Shown here: in pieces, positions 1 through 11,770 of the stretch | How positions within the stretch are numbered: the stretch's first letter is position 1 | How the letters are laid out: every line of letters starts with the position of its first letter | NCBI GenBank assembly: GCA_016584305.1 | Contig: JACEEZ010026262.1 | Coordinates: 88,678-152,677 of the forward strand | Length of the DNA stretch: 64,000 nt | Source of the DNA: Chionoecetes opilio | Lineage: Eukaryota > Arthropoda > Malacostraca > Decapoda > Majidae | Direction: 5' to 3' | The notes under the pieces: generated by a model | The model's database searches: none | Told to the model about the DNA's origin: nothing | Seen by the model: only the letters and a program-made list of their open reading frames with translations | Translations under genes and position numbers: made by a program

Positions 1-274
1 AAATAATCATCATCGGGTAATTTCCCATTGGATAGTTTTACTTATTTTTTTTATTTAGTACATTATGATGCGTTCTAAAAAATAATAATAAATTTTGATG
101 GTTTTTTTTTTTTACAAATTTTAATTTTTTATTTACAGATAACGAAATTATAGCAATGGAAAGCTAATAAAATTGCGCTTCTATTGATACCCTTCATGAT
201 AAAAGTTGACTCACAAAGTTTTAAATGGCGAAGAGTTGAAGTGAATATTAAGTTCATGCATATTTCTTCATAGT

Positions 275-365
275 CTAATAATGGCATTTCTTTAGCATGT
301 TTTATTGTTTTTTATTTGATAATATTATAGAACAAACATTTACGAAGATTACAGTATATCATATA
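275..365. repeat. dispersed repeat, inverse partner at 46495
   Basis: TTTTTTATTTGATAATATTA and ACATTTACGAAGATTACAGT match the reverse complement of 46495-46590 (ACTGTTATCTTCGGAAATGT, TAATATTATCAAATAAAAAA). Confidence 0.8.
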
Positions 366-510
366 TACTGATAAACCAGTCTATATGATCCGTATATATA
401 TATATATATGAATCCGAGCGGCCCTCTGACTTCAGGCCCTTGCGCGACAGGCCGATATTCCGTGCGCAGTCCAGGTATACAATGGTCTATGGCTCAGCCA
501 ATAGTGACGC

Positions 511-620
511 GGCTTGGCTTGGCTTGGCTTGGCTTGGTTTGGCTTGGCTTGGCTTGGCTTGCCTTGCTTGGCTTGGCTTGGCTTGGCTTGGCTTGGCTTG
601 GCTTGGCATGACTTGGCTTG
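511..620. repeat. GGCTT pentanucleotide repeat
   Basis: About 20 tandem GGCTT units with a few substitutions. Confidence 0.97.
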
Positions 621-1145
621 CCCCTGCGTCCCTGCTCCCCTGCGTCCATGAGAAGCAAGATAACTAGGTAAGCCTGAAGAAAACGCTGACCTCAACTCAT
701 TAGCTGGTAAGGGGAGGCTTTATAAATCATGGCACAGGCGATAAGAATGAAGGAAGCACCAGTTATATTTTTTCTTCTCCTTGTGGTTTTTTTCTTGGGG
801 CAGGGAGGGTCGTGGAGAGAGTCGGTACACACGCCGCGGCCACACTGAGCAAATAAGATAATATAACCCAGGCGCAAATGCATTAGTGTGCAGGGCGGCT
901 TAAATGTGCCCGTCAGGCCGCACCCGCCTCGCCACAACAGGTTTGCGGCCACTCACGATACAATAATTATGCTGATCGATACGAAGAATTCTGGCGCCGC
1001 AGCCAAACACACGAGGGACCCGCGTGAACGTAACTCAATGAAACACCATTACCCACGCATTGCATATTACTACTTTGAGCGCTGGTTAGTAATTCATCGA
1101 TCACTTACAAGTTCATTTTCGTTACGGGACATGAGTTTTTTTTAT
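621..1145. other. no gene seen
   Basis: Moderate-GC unique-looking DNA. Short ORFs only, none with coding character. Confidence 0.5.
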
Positions 1146-1148
1146 CTC

Positions 1149-1151
<3 letters not shown>

Positions 1152-1240
<89 letters not shown>
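1152..1240. repeat. CT dinucleotide repeat
   Basis: Nearly pure CT for about 88 bp. Confidence 0.98.
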
Positions 1241-1241
<1 letters not shown>

Positions 1242-1499
1242 GGGATCGTCTGTACGCAGCGGCGCGCCTCGGTGTCAGCAGAATTAATCATTGCACGCCG
1301 ATCAATCTCCCGCCATTGACGCGCTGGGATCGCTTGCCCGCGCCGGGATTGCGTTGCCAAACTTTATCTTCCGCCACGCCAGGCCGCCGAGACCCGGGTG
1401 AGGCTGCTTAGCATACACTTAGCGGAGGGAAGACAAACCTTCACTTCACTGCACCGGATGACGAAGAGTGAAATGGGTGTGGTTGTTGCTTGCCGCCCG

Positions 1500-1760
1500 C
1501 TGGTTAGAATGCGTCATGGATGTGCCCAGTGCCGTTTCTAGCGTTTTGGGGCCCTATGTGAAATGCTGTTTGGGGCCCTATTTTGTAAAACTATGGTGGG
1601 GGGATTCCAAGCCCTCTATAAGGTGGTCCGGGGGCACGCCTTAATATCTAAATGCATCAATCTGGTGCACTTTAAGAGGATAAGAGACTAGATTCTAAAA
1701 AAAAAAAAGCAAATCATGGCAGCTTGGGGGCCCCTTGGTGGCTTCGTGGGCCCTGTGCAA
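1500..1760. other. GGGGCCC-rich stretch, possible transposon end
   Basis: GTGCCGTTTCTAGCGTTTTG and GGGGCCCTATGTGAAATG open it, and GGGGGCCCCTTGGTGGC and GTGGGCCCTGTGC close it. This pattern resembles dispersed repeats in many animals; no clear inverted terminus. Confidence 0.35.
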
Positions 1761-2024
1761 CCGTAGTAGTAGTAGGATATACGCGTAGATCGCATATAGT
1801 AGAAAACGGCCCTGAATGTTCCTCTGTATCACCGCCACGGGACACAGGAACACACATCGCTGCACACCCTTACACATCTTTCTCGCTCTGATTATTGTAT
1901 ACAACTATTATATCCCTGGGTACGCTCCTGAGAAGGTCCTGGATATTATCTGCGTAACTCACTTAGTCCTCATATAAAGAAGTGAAATATGTTTTTCTAT
2001 ATACAACATATTGGACCTGCATTG

Positions 2025-2326
2025 GGTACACTCTTAGAAAAGAAGGGTAGGAAAAGGGTAGAAAAAGGGTGTTTGTAGTGATGAAATACTGCTACCCTTT
2101 TTCTACCCCTACAAATATACCCTTTTGCAGCCCTAAATATACCCTTTTCCAACCCCAAATATACCCTTTCTCAACCCTCTCGTCTAAAAAGGGTAGATAA
2201 AGGGTAGATGAAGGGTATAATCGGCAGCATCTACCCTCCAGCCTGGACATAGGGTATAAAAAGGGTAGTGATGGTGCGATGTAACAATTCTACCCGTAAT
2301 ATACCCCTCATTTCTGAGAGTGTAGA
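2025..2326. mobile_element. mariner-type MITE (GGGTAG-rich), copy 1
   Basis: TA then CACTCTTAGAAA at 2027-2040 and TTTCTGAGAGTG then TA at 2311-2324: inverse with one mismatch and a TA target duplication. The interior repeats AAAGGGTAG on the left and CTACCCTTT on the right. Confidence 0.85.
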
Positions 2327-2329
2327 AAA

Positions 2330-2787
2330 CAGAAGCGTGAAAAAAAAACTTACTTAGTGCCAGTCCTCGTATATGGCAGAGAGTTAAAGACTTCAAAAAA
2401 ATGGATTAGGGGAATGGCCCTCATTAATTATTTGCAAAGAATAGGTTCCTTTGCAGCGCGAGACTAAATTTTGGTCCTTAGCATCCAGTATTTTAGCCAA
2501 TATCGCATAACAAAAATACTCTTCCAATATTTTCACTCGACAACCATATATATATTTTTACCCTACAACCCCCAAAAAAAAAAAATTTCACCCGGCAACC
2601 TTCTACTTCCACCCAATAAAAAAATTCACCCTATATAACACACAAATACACTCAATATTTTCACCCAACAACCCGAAAAAAGCTCAATATTATCAATTAA
2701 CAACCCCCCAAAAATAAAATCAAGACATAAAGTAATTACCCTGTTAAATAGCTTGTTATTCTTTCTGCTTTATATATAGGGTCTGTG
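2330..2787. other. AT-rich, CACCCAACAACC-like short repeats
   Basis: Between 2520 and 2710 TTTTCACCCGACAACC-type words recur loosely (TTTCACTCGACAACC, TTTCACCCGGCAACC, TTTCACCCAACAACC). Otherwise nothing seen. Confidence 0.6.
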
Positions 2788-3355
2788 TCAGTCAGTAATC
2801 ACTTCTAACATATATAATAACTTGCATTACTATTACTATTGAATTACAACTATTATTACACAATTGTAATAAGTAGTACAACTTCCATACAGGATATTTT
2901 CATGTACTTAACATCAAAAGAACCAGTATAATATATATTTTTGTTCTCTCTGTATATGGTTCTCACGGTAAACCTGGAAAATTCATAAATTATAATTATA
3001 TATACATTACATATATCTAAATACATGTTTAAGACGTTCTTAGAAATATACTGGTTCTTTTGATGTTAAGTACATGAAAATATCCTGTATGGAAGTTATA
3101 ATACGTGTTACAATTGTGTAATAGTAGTTGTAATTCAATAGTAACAGTAATTATTGTCTGTATTTCTGTCACTGTTGTCGGTTGTAAGTCAAAAGAATAA
3201 GGAGCAGGTGCAGGTAAGAAATATGTAAATGGTACTTGAGCTTCCTGTATCACTTCTGAGACGGTTTCAGCGTACGTTATAAAAATAGTTAAATCCCTCA
3301 GCAATATCATTAGAGCAAGGTATTATGTATGTTAAAAGTGATCACTGACTGACAT
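2788..3355. mobile_element. foldback / inverted-repeat element
   Basis: Left arm 2788-2937 and right arm 3045-3355 are inverse copies (CTTCCATACAGGATATTTTC against GAAAATATCCTGTATGGAAG; GTCAGTCAGTAATCACTTCT against AGTGATCACTGACTGAC). The right arm has an extra ~160 bp at about 3150-3310. Confidence 0.85.
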
Positions 3356-3850
3356 CTGGCAGCTCGTGGGCTTTTTGTTACAACCTTTTTTTTTGCCCTT
3401 AGACAGTATTTCACTATGTACAAAAATATAATAATAAATAAAGTCACTAAAAAGACACATGTGATAACCCTTATATAGGAAAATATATAGAAAAATATCT
3501 CCACACACACGTCGGAAAGGTTCAGAATACAATGGGTATATATGGTGGCTGGCAACCTTGGATTAAAGACTAAGCATTATATAATTGCCATGTGTGTCCA
3601 AAATGTATAACTTCATGAAAGGAGGAAATAAAGTTTGAAAGAAAATATATCGAAGTCTGCCGAATTTCCGAGAGAGAGAGAGAATTTGTAATACAAGTTG
3701 TAGTATATTAAAGTGAAGGATAGTGATAGTAAGTAGTAGTTTGGGAATAGTGATTGGTAAAGTAGTATACATGCAGTATATAGTGCTAAAGTAATAGCAG
3801 AAGTAGTATAAGTTGTAAAATTAGTAGGCTTGTTGTGGCAGTGACTGTAG
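3356..3850. other. AT-rich, nothing identified
   Basis: No coding signal; ends at the GA tract. Confidence 0.5.
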
Positions 3851-4400
3851 TACGATTGAGAGAGAAGAGAGGGGAGGAGAGGAGGAGAGAGAGAGAGAAG
3901 AGAGGAGAGAGAGAGAGGAGAGAGAGAGAGAGGGGAGAGAGAGAAGAGAGAGAGAGAAGAGAGAGAGAAGGAGGGAGAGGGGAAGAAGAGAGGAAAGGAA
4001 AGAGGAGGGGAGAGAGAGAGAGGACAGAGACAGAGACGATACGAAGACGAGACAGAGAGACAGAGACAGAGACGAGACAGAGACAGAGGACAGAGACAGG
4101 ACAGAGACAGAGAAGAGACAGAGACAGAGACAGGAAAAGAGGACAGAGACGAGATAGAGAGACAGAGACAGAGACAGAAGAAGAGATAAGAGACAGGAAG
4201 AGACAGAGACAAGAGCAGAGAGACAGAGACAGAGACGAGAGAAGAGAAGAGACAGAGACCGAGACGAGCGGGGGAGAGAGAGAAGAGAGAGAAGAGAGGG
4301 GAAAGAGAGGAAAAGGGGGAGAGAGAGGAGAGAGAGAGAGAGAGGGAGAGAGAGAGAGAGAAAGGAAAAAGGAAAGAAGAGAGAGAAAAGAGAAGAAACA
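3851..4400. repeat. GA / GACAGA purine tract
   Basis: Mixed GA, GAGA and AGACAGAG words over 550 bp, nearly pure purine apart from C in GACAGA. Confidence 0.97.
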
Positions 4401-4749
4401 AAAAGACAGACAGACAGAAACAAAAACACCCACACACTTTTTCTTTCAAAATTTTCACGCATACATGACTTTTGTTTAATCATCTCAAGAAAAACCTGTC
4501 CCGTGATCAAAAGAAACTGACTGCCCGACCACACAACCTAAAAAACATATATATAAGTTAGGTTATAAGTTACTTTTTATTTTGTTTTATATTGCTATAT
4601 TATAAAGTTTATTATTGTTATTCGGCATCTTGTATACGGTTTGTCTGTCCCCCTCGGCATTTTTAACCGTTCTCTGGAATAGTATGTGGTGGGGGGGCTA
4701 TCGACAATCCCCGGGATGTCAAGCTCGTGACTAACATTGTGGGGGAGCC
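4401..4749. other. AT-rich, nothing identified
   Basis: No repeats or coding signal found. Confidence 0.5.
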
Positions 4750-5040
4750 TACCCCCTTAGAAAGAAGGGTGGAAAAGGGTAAAAAAGGTGTTTGTAGTGA
4801 TGAAACAGCTACCTTTTCTACCCTTACAAATTACCCTTTAGCAACCCTAAATATCCCCTTTTTCCCAAACCCCCAAAATATACCCTTTCCTCAACCCCTC
4901 GTCTAAAAGGTAGATAAAGGGTAATGAAGGGTATAATGGGCAGCATCTACCCCCCAGCTTGGACATAGGGTATAAAAAGGGTAGGATGGTGCGAGAAACC
5001 CAATTTCTACCCTTTAAATATACCCCCATTTCTAAAAAGT
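4750..5040. mobile_element. mariner-type MITE (GGGTAG-rich), copy 2
   Basis: Matches 2025-2326 along its length (GTGTTTGTAGTGATGAAA, GGGCAGCATCTACCC, GGACATAGGGTATAAAAAGG). Both termini are degraded. Confidence 0.88.
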
Positions 5041-5450
5041 TTTACATATTCACGGGCCTTAATCTGCATGGTTATTTAGATTAAAACCATAAATTATTTT
5101 AATGACCTAACCTAGCCTAATTTAAAACCTAACCTAAACCTACCTAGACTTTATAAATGAAATTAGTAAATCATGGGGTATAACCTAGCGATCATTTAAG
5201 CTCCACCCTCATGTAAACGTCACGATTTTGACATCGGTATTGCTATAGACATCCCCACACCAAAAATCTATTTCTGAGAGGGTAATTGCTCCCCGCTTGT
5301 CTCCTCGCTAAGAAACATAACTTATGGCGGGGCGGAGCATCATAAACCTAAGTGGCGGGTGTCCTGGCGCGTCCTACACGCCTCCTCCACCCACCAACGG
5401 ACCCGAAGGGTTTCCGCGCCGCTGTTAATGCAAGTACGTGCCCCATACGT
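5041..5450. other. CCTAACCTA-type blocks, no gene
   Basis: 5105-5150 has several CCTAACCTA words (TTAGG-like on minus). The remainder is unique-looking. Confidence 0.6.
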
Positions 5451-5648
5451 GCTCTCCTCTCTCTCTCTCTCTCTCTCTCCCCTCTCTCTCCTCTCCCCTT
5501 TCTCTCTCTCCTCCCCCTTTCCTTCCTTCCTCATCCCTCCTCCTCACTCGCCGCTCGCTCTCTCTCTCTCTCTCCCCTCTCTCTCTCTCCTCTCTCTCTC
5601 TCTGCCTCCTCCCCCCCTCTCCTCTCATCTCTCTCCTCCCCTCTCTCC

Positions 5649-5681
<33 letters not shown>

Positions 5682-5700
5682 ATCTCTCTTCTCTCTCTAC
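5451..5700. repeat. CT-rich pyrimidine tract
   Basis: CT repeats interspersed with CCCT runs. Confidence 0.97.
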
Positions 5701-5954
5701 TAGTACTGCACTGCTATTATTTGCCTCTGCTAATTAATACCTCGCATACTAAACTAATAGTTAAAAATATAAAATTCAATACAAATACAATGATGATAAT
5801 AAAAAACAACAATTAACAAAATACATAGAATAATGATTATAATAATATGTATTTAACTTGAAAATTTAAATAATAATATTAATATAATAATATTAATAAT
5901 AATAAAATATAATAAAAACAATAATAATCTCGAATTAGCAGCAAAGATAATGAC

Positions 5955-6044
5955 TTCTTTCTTCCTCTCTCTCTCTCCTTTTCTCTCTCCTCTCCCCCTT
6001 CTCCTCTCGCTCCCCCTCTCTCCTCTCTCTCTCTCTCTCTCTCT

Positions 6045-6085
<41 letters not shown>

Positions 6086-6271
6086 CCCTCTCTCCTCGTC
6101 GTCGCCCCTTTCTCTCTCCTCTCTCCCCTCTGCTCTCCTCTCGTCTCTCTCTCTCCTTCTCTCCCCTCTCTCTCTCTCTCTCTTCTCCCCCTCCCCTCTC
6201 TCTCTCTCTCCTCCTCTCTCTCTCTCCTCTCTCTCTCTCCTCTCTCTCCCTCTCTCTCTCTCTCTCCTCTC

Positions 6272-6303
<32 letters not shown>
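5955..6303. repeat. CT-rich pyrimidine tract
   Basis: Similar composition to 5451-5700. Confidence 0.97.
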
Positions 6304-6486
6304 ATTGATACAAAGAAAACCAATATCGATGGTCGTCACCCTTAAAAAAACTTAATCCTTTCCTTTGGTACTCTCAAGGCTACCCAATGTCCAGGCATTG
6401 TCCGGCATTGTCCAGGCATTGTCCGCATTGTCCAGGTGGCGGAAATGTTCTTGTACTTTTTCCCTTCCCGTTGTTCAAGGTTTAGG

Positions 6487-6508
6487 GAAGAGGAGAGAGA
6501 GAGAGGGG

Positions 6509-6542
<34 letters not shown>

Positions 6543-6560
6543 GAAGACAGATAGAGAGAA
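6487..6560. repeat. GA tract
   Basis: GAGAGA with short interruptions, opposite strand bias to the flanking CT tracts. Confidence 0.95.
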
Positions 6561-6660
6561 GAGAAAAATTCACAGGAAGGAGACTGTTAAAATCCCCTTA
6601 ATCATCGGTTCCACAGCCTTAATAAATTCCTGTTCGGACAAATAACAAAAAAGTAATGTA

Positions 6661-6698
6661 ACTCTCTCTCTCTCTCTCTCTTTTCCTTCCCCTCTTCT

Positions 6699-6751
<53 letters not shown>

Positions 6752-6822
6752 CTTCCCCTCTCTCTCCCCTCTCTCTCTCTCTCTCTTCATTTTCCCTCTC
6801 TATCTCTCTCTCTTCTCTCATT
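6661..6822. repeat. CT tract
   Basis: CT repeats with CCC and TTCC interruptions. Confidence 0.96.
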
Positions 6823-7379
6823 AACAACAATTTGGGTCAGTGAGCGCCGCGTCCCGCCACTACCCCATCCCGGCACGTTCACCACCACACCCCAACACCA
6901 CCTCCACCACCACCAGGCGGAGGAGAGGGGGGGGCAGGGGCACAGGAGGCGCTACACACCTAGAGTTAACACCTTAGCTAACAAATCCCACATGTACCGT
7001 GTGTTCAGGTCCTTTAATTCATCCCCGCACCTCGCTAAGGGAAAAACAGAAAGGGAGTAATGAAAAAGTGGAAAGTATATAAGGGGAAGGAAGGTTTAAA
7101 ACTTATGGTAATTTTTTCTTTTGAATTTTTTTCCTAGCGCTGCACGTGACCTCAGACGGCTGTAATATCTTGTTCATGAGGCAGAAAAGATTGGGGTGTG
7201 TGTGTGTGGTGGTGGGTTGTGTGGGGGTTTTTGAGTATTTTTTTTCTAAGCTCTAAAGGAGTAAATCAGTGTATTCCCCCCCCGTTTGTGTATAGATTTT
7301 TTCAACGGCCCAAATTTTGAAGAAAAGAAAAGTAATCATGTGTTTTTTTGTGCTGACGGGGGTTATGATTTTGTGTACG
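6823..7379. other. mixed DNA with CCACCACCA run, no gene
   Basis: CCACCTCCACCACCACCA at 6899-6916, G-run at 6928, GT run at 7196-7230. No coding signal. Confidence 0.5.
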
Positions 7380-8315
7380 GGGTGATGAAGTAAAAAAATG
7401 TTTTTTTTTGACGGGGTGATGAAGTAAAAAAAAAAGTTTGTGAGGTGCTGATGAAGTAAAAAAAATTTTTTTTGTGTGAGGTGGAGGAGTAAAAAAAAAA
7501 AATTTGTGCGACGGTTGAGGGAATTTAAAAAAAAAAACTTTTTTTGCTGACGGTGCTGATGGGTAAAAAAAATAGTTTTGCGACGGGCTGGTATAAAAAA
7601 AAAGTTTTTTGCTGAGGGGGATGAAATAAAAAAATAGTTTGTTCTGACGGGGCTGATGAAGTAAAAAAAATAGTTTTTTGCTGACGGGCTATGAAATTAA
7701 AAAAAAAAAGTTTGTGCTGACGGGGCTGATGAAGTAAAAAAAATTTTTTTGCTGCGGTGCTGTGAAGTAAAAAAAAAAGTTTGGTGACGGTGCGATGAAG
7801 TAAAAAAAAAACTTGTGCTGACGGTGCGATGAAGTAAAAAAAATACTTTTTGCTGACGGGGCTGATGAAGTAAAAAAAAAGTTGGCTGACGGGGTGTGAA
7901 GTAAAAAAAAAAATTGGCTGACGGTGCTGATGAAAAAAAAAATTGTTGTGCACGTGCTGAGAAGTAAAAAAAAAGTTTTTTGCTGACGGTTTCTGATGAA
8001 GTAAAAAAAATTTTTGTGTGACGGTGCTGATGAAGTAAAAAAAAAAAACTTTTTGCTGACGGTTGTGAAGTAAAAAAAATAGTTTGTGTGACGGGGCTAT
8101 GAGTAAAAAAATTTCTTGTGCTGAGGGGCTGTGAGTAAAAAAAAAAGTTTTTTGGGTGACGGTGCGTAAAAAAAAAAATATTTGTGCTGACGGGCTGATG
8201 AAGAAAAAAAAAAGTTTTGCGACGGTGCTGATGAAGTAAAAAAAAAGTTTGTGCTGACGGTGTGAGAAGAAAAAAATTTTTTGTGCTGACGGGCTGATGG
8301 AGTAAAATAAAATAA
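7380..8315. repeat. ~39-bp A-run minisatellite, ~24 units
   Basis: Units of the form GCTGACGGTGCTGATGAAGT followed by 7-11 A and GTTTGT. Length varies mainly in the A-run. An inverted piece lies at 8325-8395. Confidence 0.95.
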
Positions 8316-8324
8316 AGTGGTCGT

Positions 8325-8395
8325 GGGAAAACCACTTTTTTTTTTTTTTACTCCATCAGCACCGTCAGCATAAACATTTTTTTTTACTGCAGTCA
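8325..8395. repeat. inverted end of the A-run minisatellite
   Basis: TTTTTACTCCATCAGCACCG and TCAGCATAAAC are the reverse complement of the array unit. They face the array across a short spacer (AAAGTGGTCGTGGG). Confidence 0.9.
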
Positions 8396-8469
8396 GAACG
8401 GCGTGTGTTAATCCTCATGCACGGCTCTGTTACCTTTCCTGTCCCTCTTCCTACCACTTGCGTGAGACT

Positions 8470-8785
8470 TTCTAGGTGGGAGGGAAGGAGGAGGAGGATT
8501 GAAGGAGGAGGAAAGAAGGAGGAAAGGAGGAGGAAAGGAGGAGGAAAGGAGGAGGACAGGAGGAGGAAAGGAGGTATAGAAGGGCAGGGAAAGGAGGAAG
8601 GAGGATATAAGACATGGATGGACAAGGAGGGAAGGAAGGAACGAAGGAAGGAGGTAAGGAGGAGGTAAGGAGGTATGGTAGGACTGGGAAGGGAGGAATG
8701 AGGATAAAAGATATGGAAGAACAGGGCAGGAAGGAGGGAGACAAGGAGGCAGGGAAGGGAGGGAGGAGGAGGGGGGAAGAGGATT
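8470..8785. repeat. GGA-rich purine minisatellite
   Basis: Repeats of AGGAGGAGGAAAGG in the left half and a looser AGGAGG/AAGG pattern in the right. Continues the purine bias toward the GGT tract. Confidence 0.92.
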
Positions 8786-8898
8786 ATCTTTCGCTACTTA
8801 AGTTATGTGTTTATTTATTCCTGTCTCGTGTGATGGTGCATTTGAGGTGCGATTGTGGATAATTGGTTTGTCTGTGTGTGCGTCCACCGCTTGTTTTA

Positions 8899-10581
8899 TC
8901 ACTGGTGGTGGTGGTGGTGGTGGTAGTAGTGGTGGTGGTAGTGGTGGTAGTGGTGGTGGTGGGGGGTGGGGTGGTGGTGGTGGTGGTGGTAGTGGTGGGG
9001 GTGGTGGTGGTGGTGGTGGTGGTGGTGGTGGGGGTGGTGGTAGTGGTGGGGGTGGTGGTGGGGGTGTGGTGGTGGTGGTGGTGGTAGTGGTGGTGGTGGG
9101 GGTGGTTGTGGTGGTGGTGGTGGTGGTAGTGGTGGGGGTGGTGGTGGTGGGGGTGGTGGTGGGGGTGGGGGTGGTGGTAGTGGTGGTGGTGGTGGTAGTG
9201 GTGGTAGTGGTGGTGGTGGTGGTGGGGTGGTGGTGGAGGTGGTGGGGATGGTAGTGGTGGTAGTGGTGGTGGGGGTGGTGGGGTGGTGGGGGTGGGGGTG
9301 GTGGTGGTGGTGGTGGGGGTGGGGGTGGTGGTAGTGGTGGTGGTGGTGGTGGTAGTGGTGGTAGTGGTGGTGGTGGTGGTGGTGGTGGTGGTGGTGGTGG
9401 GGGTGGTGGTGGTGGGGGTGGTGGTGGTGGGGGTGGTGGTGGTGGGGTGGTGGTGGTGGTGGTGGTGTGGTGGTGGGGTGGGGGTGGTTGTGGTGGTAGT
9501 GGTGGTGGTGGTGGTAGTGGTGGTGGGTGGTGGTGGTGGTAGTGGGTGGGGTGGTGGTGGTGGGGTGGTGGTGGTGGTGGGGGGGTGGTGGGGGTGGTAG
9601 GTGGTGGGGGGTGGGTGGTGGTGGGGGGGGTGTGGTGGTGGTGGTGGTGGTGGTGGTGGTGGAGGTGGTGGGGTGGTAGTGGTGGTAGTGGTGGTGTGGT
9701 GGTGGGGGTTGGTGGGGGGGTGGTGGTGGTGGGGGTGGGGGTGGTGGTAGTGGTGGTGGTGGTGGTGGTAGTGGTGGTGGGGGTGGGTGGTGGTGGGGGT
9801 GGTGGGGTGGTTTGGTAGTGGTGGTGGGGGTGGTGGGGTGGTGGTGGTGGGGGTGGTAGTGGTGGTGTGGTGGTGGTGGTGGTGGTGGTGGTGGTGGTGG
9901 GGGGTGGTGGGGATGGTGTGGGTGGGTAGTGGTGGTGGGGGGTGGTGGGGGTGGTGGGGGTGGTGGTGGTGGTGGTGGGGTTTGGGGTGTGGTGGTGGGG
10001 GGTGGTGGTGGTGGTGTGGTGGGGGGTGGGGTGGTGGGGGGGGGGGGGGTAGTGGTGGTGGGGGGTGGTGGTAGTGGGTGGTGGGGGTGGTGGTGGTGGT
10101 GGTGGTGGTGGTGGGGTGGTGGTGGTGGTGGTGGTGGTGGTAGTGGTGGGGGGGGGGGGGGTAGTGGTGGTGGTGGTGGTGGTAGTGGTGGTGGGGGGTG
10201 GTGGTGGTGGTGGGGGGGTGGTGGGGGGGGTGGTGGTGGTGGTAGTGGTGGGTGTGGGGGGGGGGGGGGGGGGTAGGTGGTGGGGGTGGTGGTGGTGGGG
10301 GTGGTGGTGGGGAGTGGTGGTGGTGGTGGGTGGTGGGTGGGGGGGGGGGGGGTGGTAGTGGTGGTGGTGGTGGTGGTGGGGTGTGGTGGTGGTGGTGGTG
10401 GTGGTGGTGGTGGGGGTGGTAGTGGTGGTGGTGGTGGTGGTGTGGTGGTGGGGTGGTGGGGGTGGTGGGGGTGGTGTGGTTAGTGGTGGTGGGGGGGTGG
10501 GGTGGTGGTGGGGTGGTGGTGGGGTGGGTGGTGTGGTGGTGGTGGTGTAGTGGTGGGGGTGGTGGTGGTGGTGGTGGTGTT
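8899..10581. repeat. GGT/ACC triplet tract, 1.7 kb
   Basis: Almost entirely GGT with interspersed AGT and runs of G up to 15. Strong strand asymmetry (G on plus). The His/Thr/Pro minus ORF across it is a repeat artefact. Confidence 0.98.
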
Positions 10582-10680
10582 ACATACAGCGTGGAATGAT
10601 CAACGTAGAGTATTTTTGTAAGCATATTCGTAACACAGGAATCTAAAGTCGTCGATGTATATTTTTTCACTCCGAGTTTA

Positions 10681-10735
10681 TAAGAACGTAAGAACATAAG
10701 AAAATAAGGAAGCAACAAGAGGCCGTGAGACCTAT
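10681..10735 (-). mobile_element. LINE 3' tail fragment
   Basis: Contains the family tail AACATAAGAAAATAAGGAAG and AAGAGGCCGTGAGACCTA, then diverges. Confidence 0.75.
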
Positions 10736-11458
10736 GTTTATGGGCTTCAGGCGTCCAGAGTAAACATGCTCACCGCCTTAACAGCGTCCTAACTAATGCA
10801 TAATTCATGAGGGCAAACTGAGGGTCGAGGTTTTAATCAGGAGGAGTAGCCCTGCGCCGCCCTCTTATAGGTAGGGTTCCCGTACACGATTATGGGGACG
10901 CGCGCCGCAATGTTACTACCTGACATAATCCTGGGAGGCGAAGGGTTACCACGCATCAGTGAACGCCACGTCAGCCCAGCAAACATTGGAATATATCAGC
11001 AGCGCATTATTGAGGCTATGATGGAGTGTGTACGCATTGATTATGTGTCTGCTAGTACACAGTAATCCACGTCTTTTTAAGTCTACAGAGATTTTGCATA
11101 TGCCTGACACCTTACAAAAACTTACATTAGCCATATGATATTAGTTTCATAGTATATATAGTTTCATCATATCAGTTTTTGTAAGAGATGTAAATAAACT
11201 TAACTAAAAGTCTGAGACCTTTGTAAAGATTGGCCTACCGGTAGTTTAGTGTTACCCTGATTACCAGCAGCAGCGCAGCAGCAGCAGCCTCAGTACCCGT
11301 GGTAACTCTATTTCCCGCCCTACGCGACACCACGACGGAGTATCCTGAATAATGAATAACATGAAGGCCGCCCAAGACATCCATTCATGCATCATAATAC
11401 AGCCTATCCCTTACCATTATGCACGCTTGCCGAATGGAGGGGAAGCCAATGAGACCCT
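10736..11458. other. unique-looking DNA, no gene seen
   Basis: Contains a short CAGCAG run near 11268-11290. ORFs are short and lack coding features. Confidence 0.5.
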
Positions 11459-11770
11459 GAACATAAAAACATAAGAATATAAGAAAATAAGGAAGCCACA
11501 AGGGGCCGCGAGACCTACACGTGGTAGTTCCTGTTACTTAACACTACCTACTACATCCACCTTTCATCCCCATCCATGAATTTATACAGTCTCCTTTTAA
11601 AGCTCCCTATTGACTCCGCACTGACCACCTGACGACTGAGTCCATTCCAATCATTTACCACCTATTTGTGAAACAGTTTTTCCCTATTTCCTTTTTAAAG
11701 TTTAAAATAATGTGATTCTGAGGATGAACCACAGCCACGTCATGTGACAAATTCCTGCAGGATATGAAGC
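11459..11770 (-). mobile_element. LINE 3' end fragment
   Basis: Same family as 48208-48770. The minus strand includes NFKKEIGKNCFTN near 11660-11710 and ends in the shared tail words AAGAAAATAAGGAAGC and AGGGGCCGCGAGACC (11470-11515). Truncated upstream and frameshifted. Confidence 0.85.

Noticed and set aside
3613..4534. Ser/Leu-rich and Arg/Glu-rich ORFs on both strands
   Set aside because: Products of the GA/CT tract; no non-repetitive coding sequence.
8811..10718. 635-codon minus-strand ORF rich in His, Thr and Pro
   Set aside because: It is the translation of the GGT/ACC triplet tract; no domain, and all frames are open.
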